In this document: piece after piece, positions 35,812 to 42,943 of the stretch
Position numbering within the stretch: the first letter of the stretch is position 1
How the letters are laid out: each line of letters opens with the position of its first letter
Assembly: GCF_002224485.1 (NCBI RefSeq)
Contig: NZ_CP022463.1
Coordinates: forward strand, 154,376 to 218,375
DNA length: 64,000 nucleotides
From: Sinomonas sp. R1AF57
GTDB taxonomy: Bacteria; Actinomycetota; Actinomycetes; Actinomycetales; Micrococcaceae
Reading direction: 5' to 3'
The notes under the pieces: model-generated
The model's database searches: none
Told to the model about the DNA's origin: nothing
The model's input: only the letters and a program-made list of their open reading frames with translations
Made by a program: the position numbers and the translations under genes

Positions 35812-36926
35812 GCCAGTCCCAGCAGTCCTTCCTGACGGTCGATGCCGGCCTCGCCTCCCGCGGAGTGCGGGTCGCCCTAGCGGTCGGCGAGGGGGAGACG
35901 GTGGCGGTCATGGGCCCGAACGGCGCCGGGATGTCGACGCTGTTCGGGCTCTGCGCAGGCCTGCTGCGCCCCGACAGGGGCAGCGTGTCGGTGCGAGGGC
36001 GCGTCCTGGCCGGTGCCGACGGGACATGGGTCCCGCCGCACCGGCGCGGGGTCGCCCTGCTGGCGCAGGAGCCGCTGCTGTTCCCGCACCTGAGCGTGCT
36101 CGAGAATGTCGCGTTCGCGCCGCGGGCGGCCGGGGCGCCCCGCCGCGCTGCGCGGGCGGCCGCCGAACGCTGGCTCTCCGAGGTCGACGCCGCCCAGCTC
36201 GCCTTCCGACGCCCCGCACAGCTCTCCGGCGGGCAGGCGCAGCGGGTCGCGATCGCCCGGGCCCTCGCCGCCGATCCTGACCTCCTCCTGCTCGACGAGC
36301 CCTTCGCCGCCCTGGACGTCTCCGCCGCGCCAGCCCTGAGGCGCCTCCTGCGCCGCGTCCTCGCGGGACGGACTGCGCTCGTCATCACGCACGAGCCTCT
36401 CGACGCGCACCTCCTCGCCGACCGCGTCGTGGTCCTCGAAGACGGCCGCGTCGCGGAGTCGGGACCCACCGCGGAGCTGCTCGAACGCCCGCGCAGCCCC
36501 TTCGCCGCGGGGCTTGCCGGCCTCAACTTCGTCTCCGGCCAGGCGGTGTCCCGCGGGACGGGGCCTGTGAGCCTCAGGGTGCAGGGACTCGGCGAGGTGG
36601 CGGGCACAGTCCCCGACGGGGCCTACGCCCCGGTTCCGGGCGAGGAGGCGATCGCGGTGTTCCGCCCGGCGGACGTCGCCCTCTTCCGCCCGGAGAGCGT
36701 CCCCCACGGTTCCCCGCGGAACGCGTGGAGCGCGGTTGTCCGCGAGCTCGAACCGCGTGGCGCACAGGTGCGGGTGCACTGCACCCCGGGGAGCGGCACG
36801 GGCTCCGCCGGCCCTGCCCTCGTGGCGGACCTGACCCCGGCGGCAGCTGCCGAGCTCGACTTGGCCCCGGGCGTCGCTGTGGTCCTGGTCGCGAAGGCCG
36901 TCGCGGTCACCGTCTACGGGGCGTGA
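35808..36926 (+). CDS. modC: Molybdate ABC transporter ATPase with Walker A Lys replaced by Met
   Basis: This 372-residue ABC ATPase would power ModB. Signature [15 protein letters not shown], Walker [13 protein letters not shown], the D-loop and the H-loop VITHEP are all intact. A C-terminal TOBE-type domain is visible ([16 protein letters not shown]). The Walker A motif, however, reads GPNGAGMST instead of GPNGAGKST: residue 42 is Met, encoded by ATG at 35931-35933. A single base change from AAG would explain it. That Lys contacts ATP phosphates and is normally essential, so hydrolysis should be strongly impaired unless a second ATPase helps. The frame is otherwise complete, with no stop or frameshift. 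The change could also be a sequencing error. Confidence 0.93.
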   Translation: MSQSQQSFLTVDAGLASRGVRVALAVGEGETVAVMGPNGAGMSTLFGLCAGLLRPDRGSVSVRGRVLAGADGTWVPPHRRGVALLAQEPLLFPHLSVLENVAFAPRAAGAPRRAARAAAERWLSEVDAAQLAFRRPAQLSGGQAQRVAIARALAADPDLLLLDEPFAALDVSAAPALRRLLRRVLAGRTALVITHEPLDAHLLADRVVVLEDGRVAESGPTAELLERPRSPFAAGLAGLNFVSGQAVSRGTGPVSLRVQGLGEVAGTVPDGAYAPVPGEEAIAVFRPADVALFRPESVPHGSPRNAWSAVVRELEPRGAQVRVHCTPGSGTGSAGPALVADLTPAAAAELDLAPGVAVVLVAKAVAVTVYGA

Positions 36927-37057
36927 CGCGGCGAGTGCCGGGCATTTCGACACAACTCGCGGCCGTCTGGGCTCGAAAATCTCAAGAACCGGGCGTGAGT
37001 GATGCAGATATGCACGCCGATGCGGAGATGCACGCGGGCCGGCAGCTGGGCCACAAA

Positions 37058-37069
37058 ATTGTCGACAAT
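37058..37069. promoter_or_regulatory. Palindromic operator ATTGTCGACAAT
   Basis: This perfect 12-bp palindrome stands in an AT-richer stretch 63 bases before the GntR/FCD gene at 37132, just upstream of the region expected to hold -35 and of a -10-like TACTCT (37096-37101). TTGTCGACAA-type sites are typical for FCD regulators, so autoregulation is likely. It lies in the 205-base gap after modC, which otherwise shows nothing notable. Confidence 0.6.
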
Positions 37070-37131
37070 CTGGTGCGAAAATTGCGTCCCGGGCGTACTC
37101 TGATCGCGCAGCAGGCGGGAGGAGAGCGGCG

Positions 37132-37806
37132 ATGGTGGAGGTTGAGGCGGCCCGAGGCCGCGGCCCTTCCGTCGCTGAGCTCGTGGAGTCGCTGCAGTCG
37201 GCGATCGTAGCGGGCGACCTCGTGCCGAACCAGCGCCTCATCGAGGCGGACATTGCCGCCGAGTACGGCGCGAGCCGGGGCACCGTCCGTGCTGCCCTCT
37301 CCGAGCTCACCGTGGAGGGGTTCGTCGAGCGGCTCCCGAACCGGGGTGCCCGCGTGCGGGCGGTCTCGGCAGAGGAAGCCGTCGAGATCACCGAGGTGCG
37401 CGGCGCCCTCGAGGCCCTGTGCGCGCGCAGAGCGGCGGAGCGCATCACCGACGGTCAGGCGGCCGACCTCCGAGCCCTCGCCGGGCGGATGCGCGAGGCT
37501 GTGGCGGAGGGCGATCGGGAACTGTACTCCGAATGCGCCCGGGCCCTCCACGCCGCCATCCTCGAGATCAGCGGCCAGAAGACCGCAGCCGCGACCATCC
37601 GCCGGCTCCGAGGCCAGGCGGCACAGTTCCAGTTCCGACTCGCCCTGCAGCCGGGCCGTCCCCGCGCCCTGCTCCCGCACCACCTGGAGATCATCGACGC
37701 GGTCTGCGCGCACGACGGCGCCGCGGCGGCTGAGGCGGTGCTCGTCCACCTTGGAAGCGTGGTCGAGGCGATCCGCGCGACTGAATCCCAGACCGTGCGC
37801 GGCTAG
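37132..37806 (+). CDS. GntR-family regulator with FCD domain
   Basis: This 224-residue protein has a winged helix at about residues 13-75 (QSAIVAGDLVPNQRLIEADI, then YGASRGTVRAALSELTVEGF) and an FCD domain from about 80 onward (AVEITEVRGALEALCARRAA, ALHAAILEISGQ, HHLEIIDAVCAHDG with candidate metal ligands). It is a different subgroup from the regulator at 4341. The preceding GGGAGGAG gives a strong ribosome site, in contrast to the leaderless genes nearby. No divergent target is adjacent: modC is upstream and a SPOUT methyltransferase downstream. Its targets are unknown apart from its own palindrome at 37058. Confidence 0.87.
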   Translation: MVEVEAARGRGPSVAELVESLQSAIVAGDLVPNQRLIEADIAAEYGASRGTVRAALSELTVEGFVERLPNRGARVRAVSAEEAVEITEVRGALEALCARRAAERITDGQAADLRALAGRMREAVAEGDRELYSECARALHAAILEISGQKTAAATIRRLRGQAAQFQFRLALQPGRPRALLPHHLEIIDAVCAHDGAAAAEAVLVHLGSVVEAIRATESQTVRG

Positions 37807-37815
37807 TCTGGACCG

Positions 37816-38499
37816 GTGACTGAACAGCGCGAGGAGGGCGCCGGCGTCGTGCGCGAGGCGGAGGGCCGAGAGCACGGCCACCCAGACCAGACGGTCGGCG
37901 TCGGCCCGTGGAAGGGGATGTGGCCGGAAGGCGACCACTGGGACCCGGAGCTGCTCGCGCACGGCGACCGCCGCAACGTGCTGGACAAGTACCGGTACTG
38001 GACGCACGAGGCGATCGTCGCCGAGCTGGACACGCGGCGCCACGAGTTCCACGTGGCGATCGAGAATTGGCAGCACGACCTCAACATCGGCACGGTAGTG
38101 CGCACCGCGAACGCGTTCCTCGCCAAGGAGGTCCACATCATCGGACGACGGCGCTGGAACCGTCGCGGGGCGATGGTCACCGACCGCTACCAGCACGTAC
38201 GGCACCACGCCACGGTCGAGGATTTCGTCGAATGGGCGCGCGGGGAGGACCTGCCGATCCTCGGGGTGGACATCTTCCCCGATTCGGTCCCGCTGGAGAC
38301 CTACGAGCTGCCGCGCCGCTGCGTGCTCGTGTTCGGCCAGGAGGGGCCCGGGCTCACGCCCGAGGTGCACGCGGCGGCGGACGCGACGCTCTCGATCGAG
38401 CAGTTCGGGTCGACGCGCTCGATCAACGCCGCCTCCGCCGCGGCGATCGCCATGCACGCGTGGGTGCGGAGGTGGGTGTTCGGGCAGCGGGTGGGCTGA
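37816..38499 (+). CDS. TrmH/SpoU-family RNA 2'-O-methyltransferase
   Basis: This 227-residue SPOUT-class enzyme has motif 1 ENWQHDLNIGTVVRTANAF (Asn and Arg catalytic), motif 2 VLVFGQEGPGLTPEV and motif 3 LSIEQFGSTRSINAASAAAI, forming the SAM-binding trefoil knot. The N-terminal 60 residues are a charged extension. It would methylate ribose in tRNA or rRNA; the family does not fix the site. TAGTCT (37804-37809) is 6 bases before the GTG, so a leaderless transcript starting within the end of the previous gene is predicted. Confidence 0.9.
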   Translation: MTEQREEGAGVVREAEGREHGHPDQTVGVGPWKGMWPEGDHWDPELLAHGDRRNVLDKYRYWTHEAIVAELDTRRHEFHVAIENWQHDLNIGTVVRTANAFLAKEVHIIGRRRWNRRGAMVTDRYQHVRHHATVEDFVEWARGEDLPILGVDIFPDSVPLETYELPRRCVLVFGQEGPGLTPEVHAAADATLSIEQFGSTRSINAASAAAIAMHAWVRRWVFGQRVG

Positions 38500-38602
38500 C
38501 CGGAGGCGCTGGAGCGTCACGTCGGCGAGCCTTCCCGGCGCCCGAGACGCGCGCTATCTTTCTGCTGCGAGAAGTGCCCGGTCAGAGCAGAAGGGAGCGC
38601 TC

Positions 38603-39160
38603 GTGATCAGGATTGCCGTCGTCGTGGGAAGCACCCGCCCGACCCGCCGCAGCCGTCAGGTCGCCGATTGGGTACTTGCGCGCGCGCAGGAGCGCGGCGG
38701 TGCGGAGTTCGGCATGCTGGACATCGCCGAGTTCGATCTGCCGCTGCTCGACGAGCCCCTGCCGCCGTCGATGGGACAGTACACGCACGAGCACACCAAG
38801 GCGTGGGCCAGGGCCGTGGCACCGTTCGACGGGTTCATCTTCGTCACCGGCGAGTACAACCACGCCGTCCCCGGTGCGCTGAAGAACGCCTTGGACTTCC
38901 TCTACGCGGAATGGAACAACAAGGCATGCGGCTTCGTCAGCTACGGCAGTTCGGGCGGTGTCCGGGCCGTGGAAAACCTGCGGCTCATTGCGGGCGAGCT
39001 CCAGATGGCCGATGTCAGGGCACAGGTTGCGCTGCCTTTCGCCACCGACTTCCGTGACTACACGGCGTTCACTCCCAGCCAGACCGCCGAGGGGCAGCTG
39101 GGACCCTTGTTCGACCAAGTCACGGCGTGGGCGAGGGCGCTCCAACCGACCCGTGAGTGA
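38603..39160 (+). CDS. NAD(P)H-dependent FMN reductase family protein
   Basis: This 185-residue flavodoxin-like protein of the NADPH-dependent FMN reductase family has the phosphate-binding VVVGSTRPTRRSRQVADW, FVTGEYNHAVPGALKNALDF (the family hallmark YNxxxPGxLKNALD) and YGSSGGVRAVENLR. It would reduce flavins, quinones, azo compounds or chromate. It has a separate promoter region (TATCTT at about 38551) and a GGGAG ribosome site, and is followed by a short gap containing a 15-bp tandem duplication. Confidence 0.9.
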   Translation: MIRIAVVVGSTRPTRRSRQVADWVLARAQERGGAEFGMLDIAEFDLPLLDEPLPPSMGQYTHEHTKAWARAVAPFDGFIFVTGEYNHAVPGALKNALDFLYAEWNNKACGFVSYGSSGGVRAVENLRLIAGELQMADVRAQVALPFATDFRDYTAFTPSQTAEGQLGPLFDQVTAWARALQPTRE

Positions 39161-39166
39161 ACCACC

Positions 39167-39196
39167 TGGCCGCGGACGGTGTGGCCGCGGACGGTG
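39167..39196 (+). repeat. Exact 15-bp tandem duplication
   Basis: tggccgcggacggtg is present twice in direct succession (39167-39181 and 39182-39196) in the gap between the FMN reductase and HAD genes. It looks like a recent slippage duplication. It lies where the upstream part of the HAD promoter should be. Confidence 0.85.
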
Positions 39197-39231
39197 GCGT
39201 GCGGCGAGGGCGCGCTGGCAGACTTGCAGCC

Positions 39232-39900
39232 ATGGCCGTCCATCCGAGCGTCATCGTCTTCGATGTCAACGAGACACTGTCCGACATGTCGCCGATGGGG
39301 CAGCGCTTCGCAGACGCCGGCGCTCCCGCCCAGCTCGCGAAGCAGTGGTTCGCGAGCCTGCTGCGTGACGGGTTCGCGCTCTCCACGACGGGCGACTCGG
39401 CCGGCTTCGCGGCCGTCGGCGCGGAGGTCCTCGCGCCGATGCTCGACGCCGCGGGCGTGGCCCAGCCCGAGGAGGCTGCCAGGCGGCTCGCCTCGTCGAT
39501 GGGCGATCTGCCCCTTCACCCCGACGTGGTCGACGGCGTGCGCGCCCTTCGCGCTGCGGGCTACCGCCTCGTGACCCTCACCAACGGCTCCGCCACGGTC
39601 GCCGAGGCGCTCTTCGCCTCGGCCGGGATCCGCGACGAGTTCGAGCGCCTGCTGTCCGTCGAGCAGGCCCCCGCGTGGAAGCCCCACCCCGGGGCCTACG
39701 CATATGCCGCGGAGGCGTGCGATGCCAGCCCTGACGAGCTGCTCCTGGTCGCTGTCCACCCGTGGGACATCCACGGAGCGCGGCGCGCAGGCCTCCACGC
39801 AGCGTGGATCAACCGCGGGGGCGGGACATACCCGAGCTACTTCGCGGCGCCGGATCTCACGGTGGCATCCGTCGGAGAGCTTCGGGGCGCGCTCCGGTAG
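39232..39900 (+). CDS. Haloacid dehalogenase type II-like hydrolase
   Basis: This 222-residue HAD-superfamily protein has motif I IVFDVNETLSDMSPMG (Asp nucleophile; Asn at the +2 position as in L-2-haloacid dehalogenases), motif II LVTLTNGSA (Thr/Ser), Lys in PAWKPHPGAYAYAAE, and motif III VAVHPWDIHGARRAGL. Asn in place of the usual second Asp, together with WKPHP, places it with haloacid dehalogenase type II rather than phosphatases. In motif III the acidic residue is shifted (HPWD). CAGACT (39219-39224) is 7 bases upstream of the ATG, again suggesting a leaderless message. Confidence 0.87.
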   Translation: MAVHPSVIVFDVNETLSDMSPMGQRFADAGAPAQLAKQWFASLLRDGFALSTTGDSAGFAAVGAEVLAPMLDAAGVAQPEEAARRLASSMGDLPLHPDVVDGVRALRAAGYRLVTLTNGSATVAEALFASAGIRDEFERLLSVEQAPAWKPHPGAYAYAAEACDASPDELLLVAVHPWDIHGARRAGLHAAWINRGGGTYPSYFAAPDLTVASVGELRGALR

Positions 39901-39945
39901 CCCTCGGCACTCACGGCTGTCGGTGCATCCGGATAGTCTGCCTCC

Positions 39946-40512
39946 ATGGGTGAGATCAAGGTGCACGAGTTCATCACCGTCGACGGGGTGTTCGAGGACC
40001 CGTCCTGGACTGTCGAATGGTGGCCGTGGGATCCGAAGATGGAAGAGGCCGTCGGCGCGCTGACCGCCTCGGCAAGCGACATCCTGCTGGGGCGCCGTAC
40101 TGTCGAGATGTTCGCACCCGCGTGGTCCACCCGCACGGCAGAGGATGATCCCGGGGCTCCGTTCTTCAACGACACGCCGAAGCACGTCGTCACCTCGCGC
40201 GAGCTCGCTGTCGACTGGAACAACTCCACCGCACTCGGCACCTACGACCCGGAGTCGATCCGCAGCCTCAAGGCCCGCGCCGAGGGAAGCATCTACATCA
40301 GCGGCAGCGGGCAGCTGGTCCGGGCGCTCCTGGCCGACGGACTCGTCGACGAGCTGCACCTCTTCGTCTACCCGATCGCCCTTGGCAAGGGGCAGCGACT
40401 CTGGGGCGAGGACGGCGAGGCCGCGCGGCTGGCACTCAAGTCCTCGGAGGCGTACTCCAACGGGATTGTCCACCTCTGCTACGGCCCCGCCGCCGCGCCG
40501 GGGCAGGCCTGA
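39946..40512 (+). CDS. Dihydrofolate reductase-like (RibD C-terminal domain) protein
   Basis: This 188-residue protein has the RibD_C/DHFR-like fold: ITVDGVFEDPSW at the start (S/T-x-DG), LLGRRTVEMFAPAW (GRRTYE-type NADPH site), KHVVTSREL and the terminal ISGSGQLVRALLADGLVDEL followed by YPIALGKGQRLW. These proteins are widespread in actinobacteria and are probably NADPH-dependent reductases of unknown substrate; they are not true folate enzymes. TAGTCT (39934-39939) lies 6 bases before the ATG, predicting a leaderless transcript. It is separated from the kinase gene by 10 bases and may be co-transcribed with it. Confidence 0.88.
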   Translation: MGEIKVHEFITVDGVFEDPSWTVEWWPWDPKMEEAVGALTASASDILLGRRTVEMFAPAWSTRTAEDDPGAPFFNDTPKHVVTSRELAVDWNNSTALGTYDPESIRSLKARAEGSIYISGSGQLVRALLADGLVDELHLFVYPIALGKGQRLWGEDGEAARLALKSSEAYSNGIVHLCYGPAAAPGQA

Positions 40513-40522
40513 CGGGGCAGTT

Positions 40523-41506
40523 GTGGCCGCCGTGGTGGTCGTCGGGTCCCTCAACGCGGACCTGACGGTCTACTGCCGCCGACTTCCGGCGCCCGGGGAG
40601 ACGATCGCGGGCACGGCCACGGAGGTCGGGCCCGGAGGAAAGGGCGCCAACCAGGCGGTGGCGGCGAGCCTGTCGGGGGCCGGCGTCGCCCTCGTCGGCG
40701 CGGTTGGGGATGACTCCAACGGCGCCATGCTCCGACATGCGGTCACGGGTGCGGGCGTGGACGCGCGCCATGTGCGCACCTTCGCGGACCAGGCCTCCGG
40801 AATGGCGATCATCACGGTTGACGATGCGGCCGAGAACACGATCGTCACCACGGCCGGCGCCAACGGGCGCCTCTCGGCACAGGACGTCGCGGAAGCCGGT
40901 GAGGTTTTCCGCGGTGCCAGAGCGGTGTGCCTGTGCCTCGAGGTGCCCCGCGAAGCGGTTCTCGCTGCCGCGCTCGCTGGCCGCGAGGCAGGTGCCACGG
41001 TCATCCTGAATGCCTCGCCCTTCGGCCCGCTCGCGTCCGAGCTCCTCGCCGCCGTCGACGTCCTGCTCGTCAACGCGCACGAGGCTTCCCAGCTGCTCGC
41101 CGGGGCGCCTCTCCCGCCGGCTTCCGCGGACGACGCCGCGTGGGCGCCGATCGCTCGCGGCCTCACCGAGGTGGGCGCGGCCAGGGCGGTCGTCACGCTG
41201 GGCGCGGGAGGCGCCGTCGTGCTCGAGGGCGAGAGGGGCGGCGCGGGCCGGGCAGGGGTCGAGAGGGTTCCGGCCCTGCCGGTCGAGCCGGTCGACACCA
41301 CCGGCGCGGGGGACGCCTTCGCCGGTGCGCTCGCAGCACGCCTCGCCGCCGGAGACTCGCTTGGGGACGCCGCCCGCTACGCCGCTGTCGCCTCGGCGCT
41401 CTCAACGACCGCGAGGGGCGCCCAGAGATCGTATCCGACCCGCGAGAAGGTGGTCAGCCAGCAGCTCCCGCAGACGACGAAGGGCGGCCGCCCGCGGCTG
41501 CCATAG
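40523..41506 (+). CDS. rbsK: PfkB-family sugar kinase, ribokinase-like
   Basis: This 327-residue kinase has the ribokinase N-terminal pattern VVGSLNADLTVYCRRLPAPG, the substrate motif EVGPGGKGANQAVAAS and the C-terminal ATP/catalytic motif DTTGAGDAFAGAL with the base Asp. The GGKGxNQA motif is characteristic of ribokinases rather than KDG or fructokinases. The C-terminus ends in a basic tail (TKGGRPRLP) overlapping the terminator. I start at GTG 40523, the first suitable codon after the upstream stop; GTG 40532 is also possible. No ribose transporter is adjacent. It is the only PfkB-family kinase visible in the window and so a weak alternative candidate for the missing 2-keto-3-deoxygluconate kinase. 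Confidence 0.85.
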   Translation: MAAVVVVGSLNADLTVYCRRLPAPGETIAGTATEVGPGGKGANQAVAASLSGAGVALVGAVGDDSNGAMLRHAVTGAGVDARHVRTFADQASGMAIITVDDAAENTIVTTAGANGRLSAQDVAEAGEVFRGARAVCLCLEVPREAVLAAALAGREAGATVILNASPFGPLASELLAAVDVLLVNAHEASQLLAGAPLPPASADDAAWAPIARGLTEVGAARAVVTLGAGGAVVLEGERGGAGRAGVERVPALPVEPVDTTGAGDAFAGALAARLAAGDSLGDAARYAAVASALSTTARGAQRSYPTREKVVSQQLPQTTKGGRPRLP

Positions 41507-41525
41507 GCCTCCGGGGCGACCGCCC
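41482..41525. terminator. Bidirectional terminator with flanking GCCGTCGTGCG
   Basis: A 12-bp stem (41482-41493 with 41514-41525, one mismatch) spans the end of the ribokinase-like gene and its stop. The right arm continues into gccgtcgtgcg (motif CCGCCGTCGTGCG at 41524-41536). It lies between convergent kinase and TerC genes. Confidence 0.7.
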
Positions 41526-41552
41526 GCCGTCGTGCGTGGGCAGGTGGTGGCG

Positions 41553-42740
41553 CTACTTCGCGGTGAACTCCGCGTGCGCGGCGTGGGCCTCGGCCACCTT
41601 TGCCCGGATCTCTTCGATGTCCTTCACCTTGTCGCGGTACTTCTTGTCCATGGCGAGGATCGACTGCTCCTCGTCCATGAGCTCCTGGTAGACGCGCTCG
41701 CGCTCGGCAAGGTCCGCGGTGTACTCGAGGTCGAGGTAGCTCTCGGCATGGCGGCGGGCGTTGTTGACCGCGGCGTGCGCCTTGCCGGCCTTGCTGAACA
41801 GCGACGCGAAGATCGTGATGGCCAGGACGCCGATGATGACGGTGAGCGACAGGCCGGTGGTGATTTCGAAGACCGGGACATGGCTGCCGCCGTTGATGAA
41901 GAACAGCGTGTTCTCGTGCAGCGCGTGGAGGACCAGCTTCACGCCGATGAACGCGAGGATCGCGGCGAGGCCGTACGAGAGGTAGATCAGGCGGTCCAGC
42001 AGCCCGTCGAGGAGGAAGAACAGCTGCCGCAGGCCCATGAGCGAGAACGCCGTGGCCGTGAAGACGATGTACGGGTTCTGGGTGAGGCCGAAGATGGCGG
42101 GGATCGAGTCGAGGGCGAATAGGAGGTCGGTGCCGCCGATTGCCACCATGACGAGGAGCATCGGGGTCAGGACGCGCTTGCCGTTCTCGACCGTGAAGAG
42201 CTTGTCCCCGTCGTAGTGCTGCGACGTGCGGAGGAACTTGCGGGCAAGACGGATGATGAAGTTGTCCGCCTCGTCGTCGCCGGAGTCCTCGGGCTTGAGC
42301 AGGTTGCCCGCGGTGATGAGCAGGATGATGCCGAAGACGTAGAAGATCCACGAGAAGCTGTTGATCAGTGCGACGCCGAGGAAGATGAAGGCCGTGCGCG
42401 CGATGAGCGCGAAGACGATGCCGAACAGCAGCACCTTCTGCTGGTCCTCACGAGGAACCCGGAAGCTCGCCATGATCACGAGGAACACGAAGAGGTTGTC
42501 GACCGAGAGGGCCTTCTCCGTGATGAAGCCGGCGAAGTACTCGGACCCCATGGACGGGCCGCCGAAGACCAGGACCGCGATGCCGAAGAGGATGGCCGCT
42601 CCGACGTAGATCGACGACCAGACCGCTGCCTCTTTGAGCGTCGGCACGTGGGCCTTGCGGATGTGGAAGAAGTAGTCGAAAGCCAGCAGGGCCAGGATCA
42701 GAACGATCGTGACGCCCCAGACAAGTGGGGATACAGACAT
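41553..42740 (-). CDS. TerC-family integral membrane protein (Alx/manganese-exporter type)
   Basis: This 395-residue membrane protein of the TerC family has about nine helices (VWGVTIVLILALLAFDYFF first). The conserved acidic intramembrane motifs are ITEKALSVDNLFVFLVI (EKxLSxDN) and GGTDLLFALDSIPAIFG (TDLxFAxDS), which are the likely metal-binding sites. The C-terminus is a 75-residue charged coiled coil (ERERVYQELMDEEQSIL). Family members export manganese or protect exported metalloproteins. A yybP-ykoY-type manganese riboswitch directly upstream supports Mn2+ control. The ATG at 42740 is preceded by GAAAGGGA immediately after the riboswitch closing stem. Confidence 0.92.
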   Translation of the reverse strand: MSVSPLVWGVTIVLILALLAFDYFFHIRKAHVPTLKEAAVWSSIYVGAAILFGIAVLVFGGPSMGSEYFAGFITEKALSVDNLFVFLVIMASFRVPREDQQKVLLFGIVFALIARTAFIFLGVALINSFSWIFYVFGIILLITAGNLLKPEDSGDDEADNFIIRLARKFLRTSQHYDGDKLFTVENGKRVLTPMLLVMVAIGGTDLLFALDSIPAIFGLTQNPYIVFTATAFSLMGLRQLFFLLDGLLDRLIYLSYGLAAILAFIGVKLVLHALHENTLFFINGGSHVPVFEITTGLSLTVIIGVLAITIFASLFSKAGKAHAAVNNARRHAESYLDLEYTADLAERERVYQELMDEEQSILAMDKKYRDKVKDIEEIRAKVAEAHAAHAEFTAK

Positions 42741-42756
42741 GGGAAGATGTCCCTTT

Positions 42757-42875
42757 CGCAGGTAGGCGTTATCGCCACAAGTCTCTCCACCACCCCGATG
42801 GGATGGCCGCTGCACCCGGCCGGGCTCCGGCGCCCGACGTGTTGACGTATGCAGCGCTTGGGATACTCCCCTGCG
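42757..42875 (-). promoter_or_regulatory. yybP-ykoY (manganese) riboswitch leader of the TerC gene
   Basis: Read on the minus strand, the leader opens with CGCAGG (42875-42870) running into the hallmark GGGGAGTATCCC (42871-42860) and closes with CCTGCG (42762-42757), making P1. The second conserved loop lies near GGTGGAGAGACTT, and a GGCG-ATAA-CGCC hairpin (42776-42765) comes just before the closing stem. The ribosome site GAAAGGGA follows P1 at once, so control is probably translational. The family senses Mn2+ and commonly precedes TerC genes. Confidence 0.85.
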
Positions 42876-42943
42876 CACTTCCTAGGCTACAGGCAGGCTG
42901 CGGCCGAGGGCAAAAGCCGCCTGGGATCGGAAGGCATCCTGGA

